Shown here piece by piece: positions 9,457 to 18,698 of a stretch of DNA of 64,000 nt. Numbering within the stretch: position 1 is the first letter of the stretch; every line of letters begins with the position of its first letter. Under the pieces are notes generated by a model, which was not told the origin of the DNA, searched no databases, and saw only the letters and a list, made by a program, of their open reading frames with translations. The DNA is taken from contig JAFZQI010000005.1 of assembly GCA_017620475.1 (NCBI GenBank), positions 1-64,000 on the forward strand. Direction: 5' to 3'. The translations under genes and the position numbers were made by a program. Source of the stretch: Clostridiales bacterium (GTDB taxonomy: Bacteria > Bacillota > Clostridia > Saccharofermentanales > Saccharofermentanaceae).

Positions 9457-10699
9457 AAGTGATCTTTCCTCCTACGATAGTAATCTTTACCCGTCCGGTC
9501 AGCTCATCTCCGATATAGGGAGAATTCGAAGCCTTGCTTCGGATCTCTTCTTTCGTGTAGACGAAAGTTTCATCAAGGTCAGCAAGCATAACATCTGCGG
9601 GCATTCCTTTATCCAGTGTACCTCTTCCCAGTTTAAGGATCGAAGACGGGTTTACGGTCATGGTCTTGATCATGTCGGTAAGAGAGAGTGCACCGGTCTT
9701 TACCAGATAAGTATATCCTACTGCGAATGCCGTTTCAAAGCCGATAATTCCGTTATTGGCCAGAGAGAATTCGAGGTCCTTCTCATCGATGTGATGTGGT
9801 GCGTGATCGGTTACGATACAGTCGATCGTTCCGTCTTTCAGACCTTCGATCACGGCGAGACGGTCGTCTTCCGTTCGAAGCGGTGGATTCATTTTGAAGT
9901 TTGTGTCATAGTTCTGACAGGCTTCTTCCGTAAGGGAAAAGTAATGCGGGCAGGTCTCACAGGTGACCTTTACTCCGCGTGCTTTGGCCTGACGGATGAT
10001 CTCGATGCCTTTTCGTGTACTGACATGGCAGATATGGATCGGCATATCCAGGTATTCTGCGGTCTGGATGTCACGGGAGATCATGATCTCTTCGGCAATA
10101 GCCGGAATGCCACGGAGACCGAGTGCGGTCGAGATCGCGCCTTCGTTCATGGCTCCCTCGGAGATGGACATCTCCTCACAGTGGTTCAGTACAGGTATAT
10201 CGAAGTCGGAAGCATATTCGAGGACCTTCTTCAGAAGATTGGCCGTCGCGATCGGTTTTCCATCGTCGGATACGGCGACGATACCGGCTTCCTTCATCAG
10301 CCCCATTTCGGAGATTTCTTTGCCTTCAAGCTTTTTGCTGGCGGCGCCGATCGGAAAGACATTACAGGAACCGACCTGATCGGCTTTTCGCAAGATGCCT
10401 TCTACAACGGCAGCATTATCGCAGACAGGATTGGTGTTCGGCATGCAGCACACACTGGTAAATCCGCCTTTTGCAGCACTTGCTGTACCGCTTTTGATGT
10501 CTTCTCTATACTCGAAACCAGGCTCGCGAAGATGACAGTGCATATCAACAAGTCCGGGGAAAACCGTCAACCCCTCTGCGTCGATGATTTCATCGGCGGG
10601 ACGAGAGAGGCTTTCCGTAAAGACACCGTTTTCGATATAAAGCGTAACTTTTTCACCCGAAGCGAAATGCTTCGCGTTTTTGATTTCAATTGTTTTCAT
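9440..10699 (-). CDS. pyrC: dihydroorotase (class I)
   Basis: 419 residues. This zinc amidohydrolase interconverts carbamoyl-aspartate and dihydroorotate. It shows the metal motif DMHCHLREPG (residues about 52-61), then SVCCMPNTNP, the further metal ligands in LNHCEE and ICHVST, and the catalytic Asp region VTDHAPH. Length and motifs fit the Bacillus-type, long dihydroorotase. It overlaps pyrB by 14 bases on one side and pyrF by 17 on the other, so the cluster is tightly packed and probably translationally coupled. Confidence 0.96.
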   Translation of the reverse strand: MKTIEIKNAKHFASGEKVTLYIENGVFTESLSRPADEIIDAEGLTVFPGLVDMHCHLREPGFEYREDIKSGTASAAKGGFTSVCCMPNTNPVCDNAAVVEGILRKADQVGSCNVFPIGAASKKLEGKEISEMGLMKEAGIVAVSDDGKPIATANLLKKVLEYASDFDIPVLNHCEEMSISEGAMNEGAISTALGLRGIPAIAEEIMISRDIQTAEYLDMPIHICHVSTRKGIEIIRQAKARGVKVTCETCPHYFSLTEEACQNYDTNFKMNPPLRTEDDRLAVIEGLKDGTIDCIVTDHAPHHIDEKDLEFSLANNGIIGFETAFAVGYTYLVKTGALSLTDMIKTMTVNPSSILKLGRGTLDKGMPADVMLADLDETFVYTKEEIRSKASNSPYIGDELTGRVKITIVGGKITYDELR

Positions 10700-11624
10700 T
10701 CTGGTTTCTCCTTGCCATCAGTAAGTAAAGAACTGCCATTCGTACGGCGACACCGTTGGTGACCTGCTCATTGATCACGGACTGGTCGCAGTCATATACA
10801 CATGTCGGAAGCTCGACACCGTGGTTACACGGACCCGGGTGAAGCAGATAAGCACCCGGTTTAGCAAGCTTGAGAACATCCTCGGAGATGGAGTAGAATC
10901 TTGAATACTCCGCTACCGATGGGAATAGAGACTTCTGCTGACGCTCTAGCTGTACGCGGAGGCCCATGACGGCATCAGCATCTTTTACCGCCTCGGATAC
11001 GGAACGGCATACTGTACATCCCATCTTATCGAGGCCGACCGGAACCATAGTGCGGGGTCCGGCGACACTGACGGTCGCGCCGAGTTTGGTTAAACCGATC
11101 ACGTTACTTCTAACGACGCGGCTATGGTAGAGGTCACCACAGATGGCCACTTTCAGACCATCGATGTGACCGTATTTCTCATAAAGTGTAAACATATCGA
11201 GCAGTGCCTGTGTCGGGTGCTCGTTCATACCGTCACCGGCATTTACGATCGAAGCCTTGACCCGCGGGGCAAGATAGTGCGGCGCGCCGGACTGGCTGTG
11301 TCTCATAATGATGATGTCGGTCGCCATCATGTCGATCGTTCTGGCGGTATCCAGGAGCGATTCCCCCTTATTTACCGAACTTCCGGAAGTCGTGATGTTT
11401 GCGCTGGCCGAGCCCATGTATTTGGAAGCCAGTTCGAAAGAAAGGCGTGTCCTCGTACTGTTCTCATAAAAGAGTGTAACGACTGATTTACCCTGAAGAT
11501 GAGATGTCTTCTTATTTCCGGATGTTAGCACCATCTTCATCATTTTTGCCGTGTCAAGGATCTCCATGATCTCTTCCGCGGTAAGTTGTTTCAGACCAAG
11601 CAGATCTTTACTACGTAATCCCAT
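10686..11624 (-). CDS. pyrB: aspartate carbamoyltransferase catalytic subunit
   Basis: 312 residues. It condenses carbamoyl phosphate with aspartate. It carries the carbamoyl-phosphate site FYENSTRTRLSFE (about residues 53-65), the HPTQALLDMFT motif, and LLHPGPCNHGVE towards the C-terminus. No regulatory pyrI is next to it, in keeping with control by PyrR attenuation as in Bacillus. It follows pyrR directly (stop and start adjacent). No carA or carB is in the operon, so carbamoyl phosphate must be made elsewhere. Confidence 0.96.
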   Translation of the reverse strand: MGLRSKDLLGLKQLTAEEIMEILDTAKMMKMVLTSGNKKTSHLQGKSVVTLFYENSTRTRLSFELASKYMGSASANITTSGSSVNKGESLLDTARTIDMMATDIIIMRHSQSGAPHYLAPRVKASIVNAGDGMNEHPTQALLDMFTLYEKYGHIDGLKVAICGDLYHSRVVRSNVIGLTKLGATVSVAGPRTMVPVGLDKMGCTVCRSVSEAVKDADAVMGLRVQLERQQKSLFPSVAEYSRFYSISEDVLKLAKPGAYLLHPGPCNHGVELPTCVYDCDQSVINEQVTNGVAVRMAVLYLLMARRNQNENN

Positions 11625-12257
<633 letters not shown>

Positions 12258-12321
12258 TTACATATTTCGCTGTTCTCCAATTGACGGAGAAGGATCTTAC
12301 ATATATCGACAAACGACCTTC

Positions 12322-12340
12322 CTGTTCTCTCTTGGAACAG
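12322..12340 (-). promoter_or_regulatory. PyrR-binding hairpin in pyr leader RNA
   Basis: In the minus-strand transcript CTGTTC and GAACAG pair perfectly around the loop CAAGAGA. The apical TTCCAAGAGAGAA resembles the conserved PyrR-binding loop (TCCAGAGAGG-like) of Bacillus pyr leaders. It lies between the promoter and the attenuator, as in known PyrR leaders. Confidence 0.75.
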
Positions 12341-12362
12341 ACTTAAAGGATACGCTGTAAAG

Positions 12363-12391
12363 ATAATAATCCAACTATTTTAAAATAGCAA
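12363..12391 (-). promoter_or_regulatory. pyr operon promoter
   Basis: Minus-strand -35 TTGCTA, 17-base spacer, -10 TATTAT, giving a start near 12356 and a leader of about 170-180 bases. A perfect 14-base palindrome (CTATTTTAAAATAG, 12375-12388) lies in the spacer and touches the -35 box. Confidence 0.7.
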
Positions 12392-12432
12392 CCGTATGAT
12401 GAAACATATTTTGTTTCTCTGATATCCGTATA

Positions 12433-13146
12433 TCACCAAACTGGAATCTCGTCATAATACCAGTTCCAATCCTGATCCTGCGCTAATGACTGTTTTCTTT
12501 CCTCCTGGCGCTGCTGATTGGATTCATCATTCCGTCGTTCCATCTCGTCTTCGATTTCCTGCTGACGCTGTTGTTTCTGCTGTTCTTCCTGCTGTTGTTT
12601 CTTCTTTTCCTCTTCGTCTTGCTGCTGATCCTGGTCCTTTTGCTGCTGTTGCTGTTCCTGTTCAGCCTGTTCAAGCATTTCTTTTATCTCGTCATAGAGA
12701 CGCTGAGCACGGTTATCATGACCTTTCCCTTTGTCGTTAGCACAGTTGTCTTCGGAAAGGATATCCAGGCATTCTTCGAGAAGTTCGATCGTGTCCTCGA
12801 TATTCTCAGGCGTCATGGCATCTTCACCAAGAAGAGCTAGCTTTGCCAGAGCAAGATTGATTCTGATCGGGCATTCCTTTCCTTCCGGCGGATCCATTTC
12901 CAATGCTTTCTCATAGTATTCAATGGCCGCTTCATAATCTTTATTCTGATACATTACATTACCGTTGTTATAATACACGATATAAGGTTCAGTAAAGTTG
13001 AAGATCTCCAGAAGACTGAAATTCTCGCTATAATCGCCATCGTCATATTTGGAGATGACCCATTCGTTATATCCGTAAGTAAATGCAAACTTAAAAAGCA
13101 GTAAGCCAACAACTGCATAAGCCGCAATAATGATCCTTTTTCTCAT
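12433..13146 (-). CDS. TPR protein with Gln/Glu-rich tail (BatC-like)
   Basis: 237 residues. An N-terminal hydrophobic segment (about residues 4-24) anchors or exports it. One clear TPR motif follows (YYNNGNVMYQNKDYEAAIEY, about residues 57-76), with a second weaker one. From about residue 160 the chain is almost only Gln, Glu, Lys, Asp and Arg, and looks helical, coiled or disordered. It is the last gene of the MoxR/vWA operon and overlaps the vWA gene before it by four bases. By position it corresponds to the TPR proteins (BatC/BatE) of Bat operons. Function inferred only: assembly partner of the vWA proteins at the membrane. Confidence 0.75.
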   Translation of the reverse strand: MRKRIIIAAYAVVGLLLFKFAFTYGYNEWVISKYDDGDYSENFSLLEIFNFTEPYIVYYNNGNVMYQNKDYEAAIEYYEKALEMDPPEGKECPIRINLALAKLALLGEDAMTPENIEDTIELLEECLDILSEDNCANDKGKGHDNRAQRLYDEIKEMLEQAEQEQQQQQKDQDQQQDEEEKKKQQQEEQQKQQRQQEIEDEMERRNDESNQQRQEERKQSLAQDQDWNWYYDEIPVW

Positions 13147-14108
13147 TCTTTAAGCCTCCTCTTGTAGTAAATCAAATCATAAACCAGAAGGATCGCCAGC
13201 GGAATGGCAAACCAATAATAGGTATCCGAATACCCTTCAGTACCGTTCTCCCCTTCTTCTGAATACTCATCAAGTGTATCCGCTATGTCGCCGACAATAT
13301 CTCGGATGTCTTTGGACTTCTCAACATGATAATACTCGAGTTCCATGTCATCAGCGATGGATTGAAGGTTTTTCTCATCGATTTTAGAGATGGCATCAAC
13401 CAGATTGCCATTCTCATCGCGGGTCTTCATATAGAATGAATCCCCGTAATCACCTTCATAACTCTTAACCTTCATTTTTCCGCCTTTTTCGGTACCGTAT
13501 CCCAGGACAGCACCTGAAACCAGGTAATCTGCAGCATCTTCGTAAGAACCGAGCTTTTCTTTTTTGCTTGTGATTTCTCCGTCACTGAAGAAAAAGAGGA
13601 TCTGGACTCTTTCTTCGTCCTGTTCCTGGTCCTTCTCGAGTGCTTCAAGTATCTGAGGGAACGGAAGATTTAATGATGTTCCCTGGGCATAGTACTGCGT
13701 CTGCCCTTCCAAGGATTTGATGGCAGAAAGAACAACATTCGTATCGCTGGTATATGGACACAAACGATAGGCATAGTTTCCGAAAGAAATGACGGAAAAA
13801 CGGCAGCTTTCCATTTTGTCCATGATGTATTCGCAGTCGTCCTTTACGGCGTCGATACGACGTCCATCTCCATCAAAATCCTCCGCCAGCATACTCATCG
13901 AATCATCGATGACAAAAAGCACGTCCACATTCAACTCTTTTTTCTTAATATCCTGCGAAAAAACCATAATTCTAAGGTTGAGCGTGAAAACCAGAAGGAC
14001 AATAAGGATCTGACGGATATAATTCCATACGCCCTTTCTCTTCATCACCAACATGCCGATACAAAGTATAGACATGAGCCAAATTGGAAGAATCGGATTG
14101 ATTATCAT
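13143..14108 (-). CDS. membrane vWA-domain protein (BatB-like)
   Basis: 321 residues. Two N-terminal hydrophobic segments (about 4-20 and 30-50) are followed by a von Willebrand A domain with the metal site DDSMSM (DxSxS) and ILFFFSDGEITSK, then a C-terminal membrane helix (YYWFAIPLAILLVYDLIYY). This is the topology of BatA/BatB proteins: two helices, vWA domain, one helix. It shares four-base ATGA overlaps with both neighbours. The role in this family is a metal-dependent protein-binding platform that works with a MoxR ATPase; the client here is unknown. Confidence 0.85.
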   Translation of the reverse strand: MIINPILPIWLMSILCIGMLVMKRKGVWNYIRQILIVLLVFTLNLRIMVFSQDIKKKELNVDVLFVIDDSMSMLAEDFDGDGRRIDAVKDDCEYIMDKMESCRFSVISFGNYAYRLCPYTSDTNVVLSAIKSLEGQTQYYAQGTSLNLPFPQILEALEKDQEQDEERVQILFFFSDGEITSKKEKLGSYEDAADYLVSGAVLGYGTEKGGKMKVKSYEGDYGDSFYMKTRDENGNLVDAISKIDEKNLQSIADDMELEYYHVEKSKDIRDIVGDIADTLDEYSEEGENGTEGYSDTYYWFAIPLAILLVYDLIYYKRRLKE

Positions 14109-15121
14109 AGTTTCACCCTTCTACTCACAATGAAATGGACACATAAACAGATCGTAAAGAAGACGATCAGCTTCTCCGGATACTCTGTAATCGTAACCTC
14201 GGATTTGTAGATGACCGAGGTATCCGTCTTTTCGACTTCTTTAATGAGATCCTTGGACATGGTCGGAGAATCCAAAGTGAAGAGTTTTCCGCCCGTCATC
14301 TCAACACTTCGCTTATAATCGTCGTAGTCTACGACCTCTTCAGGTGCGGCACCGAATACTTTGATATCGTATTTAACGCACAATTCAGCAGCTTCGCTCA
14401 ACTCCACGAAGGGCTCGCCCCACACTTCATTATCTGTCGCCAGAATAATGACGCGTGTACGGGAATCATCGTCTTTTACGTCCGGGAACTGGAATACGGT
14501 GGAGGCAAGACCGTCACCGATCAGCGACGATCCGGCATCATACGCATAGGAAATGGTACCGTCAATAATATATTGATATTTCACATAGTCTTCCGTATCG
14601 TAGTAATCGCCGTTTTCAAACACGTTGATGGCAACTTCACAGGCTTCCTCAATCTGGTCAAGTACATCGATAATGTAATCATAATCGGTCGTCAGCGGAA
14701 CCAGGGTAACCGTCTGGCAGTTAAAGATCGTAATGCCGAATCGCTCTCCGTGAAGACCGGATACAAAATCTTTCAGTTTTTCACATACTTCGAGGTCGAC
14801 TTCGAACATTGAACCCGAAGTGTCCAGGCAAAGGAAGATATCGCGGTTATGTTCTTCCGTGATGGTTTGTTTCGATTTAAAAGGTCTTGCCAGAATGAAC
14901 ATTAGGAAGGATAACGCCAATACAAGACTTACGATAACGATAACAGAACAAAAACGGTATTCGAAGAGTCTTCTTTTGAATGCTTTCGTTTCTTCCAGAA
15001 ACTCGGAATTGGCAACTTTGCGGCCATCTTTGAATTTCTTACGGAATCCGAAAGTAAGAACGCCCAAAAGAAGGATCAAGGGGATCCCCAAATAGATTGC
15101 ATATGGATTCATCAATTCCAT
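14105..15121 (-). CDS. membrane vWA-domain protein (BatA-like)
   Basis: 338 residues. It has N-terminal hydrophobic segments (residues about 7-25 and 58-78), a vWA domain with the metal motif CLDTSGSMFEV (perfect DxSGS) and IILATDNEVWGEP, and a C-terminal helix (LIVFFTICLCVHFIVSRRV). It is the first of two paralogous vWA genes in the operon and overlaps both neighbours. The MIDAS residues are all present, more canonical than in the next gene. Likely acts in the membrane together with the second vWA protein, the TPR protein and the MoxR ATPase. Confidence 0.87.
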   Translation of the reverse strand: MELMNPYAIYLGIPLILLLGVLTFGFRKKFKDGRKVANSEFLEETKAFKRRLFEYRFCSVIVIVSLVLALSFLMFILARPFKSKQTITEEHNRDIFLCLDTSGSMFEVDLEVCEKLKDFVSGLHGERFGITIFNCQTVTLVPLTTDYDYIIDVLDQIEEACEVAINVFENGDYYDTEDYVKYQYIIDGTISYAYDAGSSLIGDGLASTVFQFPDVKDDDSRTRVIILATDNEVWGEPFVELSEAAELCVKYDIKVFGAAPEEVVDYDDYKRSVEMTGGKLFTLDSPTMSKDLIKEVEKTDTSVIYKSEVTITEYPEKLIVFFTICLCVHFIVSRRVKL

Positions 15122-15597
15122 GTTGAAATCACCTCCCTTGCGTCACGTATTGAATCATTTGTCTCTTTATCTGTTCTTTCGGCAAACTCCGGAGCATAGA
15201 ATTCCTCGATGAGCTGACTGATCTGATGAACATTTTGCGATTTCAGCTCCTGAAGAGAGAAGTTCTGCGCATTAATTCCGGTCATATCATGTACAAACAT
15301 ACGAACCACCGCCGATAGTTCCTGGTGTGTCCCACGAACATCGAGTTTGCCTGAATTGTACTGTCTTTCGATCTCGTTGATCTTCTCGAGGTACTCCCGA
15401 CGTGCATCATTAAGGCTCTTCGGCTTGAAAACGACCGGTTTGGCTTCTTTCTGTTTCACCGGAGTCTTCATTTTTCTTCTTATCAGAAAAAAGGTAAGCA
15501 AAAGAACCACTGACAAAAGGATCAGCGCAATGACCAGGACGATCGGAAGATAACTATAGGAGAAAGGATCTTGTAAATCAACGGTTGTTGTTGGCAT
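15112..15597 (-). CDS. small membrane protein of MoxR/vWA operon (DUF4381-like)
   Basis: 161 residues. A short external N-terminus is followed by one strong membrane helix (IVLVIALILLSVVLLLTFFL, about residues 19-38), then a basic stretch and a helical cytoplasmic domain with LNDARREYLEKINEIERQY and many charged residues. Size, topology and position between DUF58 and vWA genes match the DUF4381-type components of such operons. Sequence similarity to that family is not certain by eye. It overlaps the DUF58 gene by 20 bases and the next vWA gene by 10. Confidence 0.7.
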   Translation of the reverse strand: MPTTTVDLQDPFSYSYLPIVLVIALILLSVVLLLTFFLIRRKMKTPVKQKEAKPVVFKPKSLNDARREYLEKINEIERQYNSGKLDVRGTHQELSAVVRMFVHDMTGINAQNFSLQELKSQNVHQISQLIEEFYAPEFAERTDKETNDSIRDAREVISTWN

Positions 15598-16456
15598 ATC
15601 TGTGTCTCTCCAATAGTTCGGTAATCTTTAACACGATGTTTTCTTTGGTACTTATATCCGTACTGATGATCGCGTTATGCATAAGTTTTCTCTCGTTATC
15701 GGTTTTGATCTTCTCTTTCATTTCTTTTTCCAGTTTTACCAGTTTCTTGTCCATGGTGACAAAGCGCGGCAAATACCGGTTCTTATCCACTTTAAAAGCG
15801 TGGTCACCAGTAAGATCGGCATCATTTATATTGATGAAAATGATGTCATGCTGACAGATCAGTTTCTTCAGAAGCTGCTCGGAAACGGAAGCCGTGCCTT
15901 TCATATCTGTCACAACAAAAACAACCATCTTCCGCCTGAAGTGCTTCAGCAGATACTCCAGGCTCTTGTTAAGGTCGGAGGTTTTGGAGGTTTGAACATC
16001 ACTATCGTATTTCGAAAGAAAGTTCTCAATATCGTAAAGCCTCGTTCTTAGCGGAAAGAACCGGATTTTACTATCATGGTTATAAAGACAGCCTACAAAG
16101 TCTCCATTAGAATACGCAAGATAGGCAATTGTTCCAGCGGCAAAAATGGCAACATCTTTCTTGGTCTCGCCCTTGTCCGTATCCGCAGTCATTTTCGCTC
16201 CGTTATCGAATACGATCATAATATTGTGCTTCTTCTCGGCGATATATCGTTTTACAAGGAGCATACGGCTACGAGACGAGGCTTTCCAATCAATGTCACG
16301 GATATTGTCACCTGGAATATACTCGCGCAAATCTTCGAAATTTAAGCTTCTTCCCATGAATACGGACTTATAGGAACCATCAAGAATACTGGTCGCCTTC
16401 AGATTCGTATGAATAGAAATATTCGCTTTTATTCTTGTAACGTAATCAAGAATCAT
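15578..16456 (-). CDS. DUF58 domain protein
   Basis: 292 residues. The DUF58 signature is clear: LREYIPGDNIRDIDWKASSR (about residues 43-62) followed by LLVKRYIAEK and a vWA-like fold with IMIVFDNGAKM and MVVFVVTDMKG. No membrane segment is seen, so the protein is probably soluble. DUF58 proteins regularly sit next to MoxR ATPases and are thought to work with them. It overlaps moxR as ATGA and the following small membrane gene by 20 bases. Confidence 0.9.
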   Translation of the reverse strand: MILDYVTRIKANISIHTNLKATSILDGSYKSVFMGRSLNFEDLREYIPGDNIRDIDWKASSRSRMLLVKRYIAEKKHNIMIVFDNGAKMTADTDKGETKKDVAIFAAGTIAYLAYSNGDFVGCLYNHDSKIRFFPLRTRLYDIENFLSKYDSDVQTSKTSDLNKSLEYLLKHFRRKMVVFVVTDMKGTASVSEQLLKKLICQHDIIFININDADLTGDHAFKVDKNRYLPRFVTMDKKLVKLEKEMKEKIKTDNERKLMHNAIISTDISTKENIVLKITELLERHRYANNNR

Positions 16457-17442
16457 GGTGTACGCGTTGCTCCTACGATCTTGTCAATGATCTGCTCTTC
16501 AGTAATTCCGTCAGCCACCGCTGCAAAGTTCAAAGAGATACGGTGACGCAGAACACTGTGAATCAGGGTTTTGACATCATCCGGTGTAACATAGCTGCGG
16601 CCATTGATCAGGGCGACAGCTTTGGATACTTCCATTAATGCAATACAGCCACGTGTACTTGAACCCAGTGTAATATACTCAGCTAGATCCTTACCGATCA
16701 CATCCGCAGGATGACGGGTTGCATTAACGATCTCAATGATATATCTCTTGATGGCGTCATCCAGATATACTTTTTTCGCCATCTGCTGGAGGAAATATAC
16801 ATCTTCCAGTTCTACGACCGCTTCAGAAGTTGCAAAAACATCTTTCTCGATTCGGTTCAGGATCTCAAATTCTTCATCTTGAGTCGGGTAGTCGATCTTT
16901 TCCTTAATAAGGAAACGGTCAAGCTGTGCCTCAGAAAGCAGGTATGTTCCTTCCTGCTCGATCGGGTTCTGTGTTGCAATTACCGTAAAGATCTTCGGCA
17001 TCGCGTAATTGTAACCGCCGATCGTTGTCTGGTGCTCCTGCATGACTTCCAGCATAGCACTCTGGGTTTTCGCACTGGAACGGTTGATCTCGTCAAGAAG
17101 TACGAAGTTAGCATATACCGGACCAAGCTTGGTCTCGAATGTATTGGTCGTGTAGTTAAAGATCTGAGTACCGATAATGTCACTCGGCAAAAGGTCCGGT
17201 GTACACTGAATACGTGAGAACTTACCGTTCACGGCATCCGTCAAAGTCTTCGCAGCTGTCGTCTTGGCAAGACCCGGAACAGATTCCAGAAGGATATGAC
17301 CATTCGATATGATCGAAATCAATAAAGACCAGCCAAGGCGGGTCTGCCCTACCATCTTACTGTAGTAATAATCCGTGATCTTGGAAATGATCGTTTTACT
17401 CTTTTCGAGTTCAACATTCGTTATTTTTGAATGATTCTCCAT
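16453..17442 (-). CDS. MoxR-family AAA+ ATPase
   Basis: About 329 residues. Walker A is HILLESVPGLAKTT, Walker B is FVLLDEINRSSAKTQSAMLE, and VIATQNPIEQEGTY with LSEAQLDRFL is the standard MoxR sensor/arginine-finger region. In the Walker A loop Ala replaces the more usual Gly before Lys. MoxR proteins are chaperone-like ATPases that act on vWA proteins. The ATG at 17442 is chosen because AGGAGAAGAAGG lies directly before it; an in-frame TTG at 17460 is less likely. First gene of a six-gene operon running to 12433. Confidence 0.93.
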   Translation of the reverse strand: MENHSKITNVELEKSKTIISKITDYYYSKMVGQTRLGWSLLISIISNGHILLESVPGLAKTTAAKTLTDAVNGKFSRIQCTPDLLPSDIIGTQIFNYTTNTFETKLGPVYANFVLLDEINRSSAKTQSAMLEVMQEHQTTIGGYNYAMPKIFTVIATQNPIEQEGTYLLSEAQLDRFLIKEKIDYPTQDEEFEILNRIEKDVFATSEAVVELEDVYFLQQMAKKVYLDDAIKRYIIEIVNATRHPADVIGKDLAEYITLGSSTRGCIALMEVSKAVALINGRSYVTPDDVKTLIHSVLRHRISLNFAAVADGITEEQIIDKIVGATRTP

Positions 17443-17487
17443 CCTTCTTCTCCTTCGCAATATGTAAAATTTATCTGCTAACTTACT

Positions 17488-17516
17488 ATATTATTACATA
17501 ACTTTATAGAAAGCAA
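17488..17516 (-). promoter_or_regulatory. possible promoter of the MoxR/vWA operon
   Basis: Minus-strand TTGCTT, 17-base spacer, TAATAT, lying between the rfbB terminator and the MoxR start. Both boxes match only four of six consensus bases. Confidence 0.4.
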
Positions 17517-17522
17517 ATGACA

Positions 17523-17553
17523 AAATACTCACATGACGGGCATGTGAGTATTT
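17523..17553 (-). terminator. terminator after rfbB
   Basis: A perfect 13-base inverted repeat, AAATACTCACATG and its complement around a five-base loop, starts about 27 bases after the rfbB stop and is followed on the minus strand by a T-rich stretch. It separates rfbB from the MoxR operon. Confidence 0.7.
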
Positions 17554-17579
17554 AAAAATGCTGAAAACTTAGTCCTGAA

Positions 17580-18647
17580 TTATTGGCGGTTCTTATACAT
17601 ATCCTCATAATAGGTCTGATACGCACCGCTTGTCACACGATCCATCCATTCCTCGTGTTCGAGATACCAATCTATGGTCTTCACGATACCTACTTCAAAA
17701 GTGGTTTCCGGATACCAGCCGAGGTCATCTTTGATCTTTGTCGGATCGATACCGTATCTGCGGTCATGGCCGAGGCGGTCCTCAACATGCTTGATCAGAT
17801 CTTCAGATATGCCGTCATCTTTCAACCGATCATGGAGCTGGCTGATGATCGTTTTAACAATGAAGATGTTCGGACGTTCGTTGTGACCGCCGATGTTATA
17901 GACTTCACCGTCTTTTCCCCCTTCAGCAACCATATCAATGGCTTTACAGTGATCTTCAACATAAAGCCAATCACGGATCTGCATACCATCACCGTACACC
18001 GGAAGCTGCTTGTGATGCTTCACATTATTGATCATAAGAGGAATCAGTTTCTCCGGGAACTGGAAAGGCCCGTAGTTATTGCTGCATCGCGTGATATTGA
18101 TCGGCATGCCGTATGTGTCATGGAAGGCTTTAACAAAATGATCAGCGGATGCCTTACTGCTCGAATAAGGCGAATGGGGATTGATCGGGGTCGTCTCCAT
18201 GAAGAAACCATCACTGCCAAGAGCGCCATACACCTCATCGGTACTTACCTGCAAGTACTTCTTCCCTTCTTTCCATGTCTTGGTTTCCGCGTCATACCAG
18301 GCCTCTTTGGCTCTCTGTAGAAGATTGACAGTGCCAAGAACGTTGGTCTGCACAAACACCTCAGGATTCAAAATGGAGCGGTCAACATGAGATTCGGCTG
18401 CAAAATTGATTACATAATCAAAATCGTACTTTTCAAACAGGCCGCGGATCAGTTCCTGGTCACAGATATCACCTTGAACGAACACATGACGGGTATCTCC
18501 TTCCACGCCTTTCAGGTTCTCGAGATTACCTGCATAAGTCAGCTTGTCCACATTTACAAGAAGAATATCATCATACTTCTTAAGCATGTAATAAACAAAA
18601 TTCGATCCGATGAATCCGGCGCAGCCGGTAATTAAGTATTTCTTCAT
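17580..18647 (-). CDS. rfbB: dTDP-glucose 4,6-dehydratase
   Basis: 355 residues. It converts dTDP-glucose to dTDP-4-keto-6-deoxyglucose using bound NAD. The N-terminal GCAGFIGSNFVYYM is the NAD loop; TDEVYGALGSDG, the YSSSKASAD active site (YxxxK) and TRCSNNYGPFQFPEKLIPL are signatures of the RmlB/RfbB family. It stands alone here, 12 kb from rfbA, with its own terminator. No rfbC or rfbD is in the window, so the product is more likely used for an amino sugar (see the WecE-type gene at 34908) than for rhamnose, unless those genes lie elsewhere. Confidence 0.95.
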   Translation of the reverse strand: MKKYLITGCAGFIGSNFVYYMLKKYDDILLVNVDKLTYAGNLENLKGVEGDTRHVFVQGDICDQELIRGLFEKYDFDYVINFAAESHVDRSILNPEVFVQTNVLGTVNLLQRAKEAWYDAETKTWKEGKKYLQVSTDEVYGALGSDGFFMETTPINPHSPYSSSKASADHFVKAFHDTYGMPINITRCSNNYGPFQFPEKLIPLMINNVKHHKQLPVYGDGMQIRDWLYVEDHCKAIDMVAEGGKDGEVYNIGGHNERPNIFIVKTIISQLHDRLKDDGISEDLIKHVEDRLGHDRRYGIDPTKIKDDLGWYPETTFEVGIVKTIDWYLEHEEWMDRVTSGAYQTYYEDMYKNRQ

Positions 18648-18698
18648 GTTAACCTATCTCTTTCTGTATCAGTTATCCTTACTATCATACCATATAAA

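Noticed and set aside
9410..10762. 450-codon plus-strand open frame
   Set aside because: It is antisense to pyrC, whose zinc-site motifs are complete; the plus-strand product has no recognisable domain.
12401..12417. Hairpin GAAACA-TGTTTC after the TPR gene as terminator
   Set aside because: Six-base AT-rich stem with no T run on the minus strand.
12571..12840. Leucine-rich plus-strand frame opposite the TPR protein
   Set aside because: The Leu run is simply the complement of the Gln/Glu/Lys codon repeats of the minus-strand gene.
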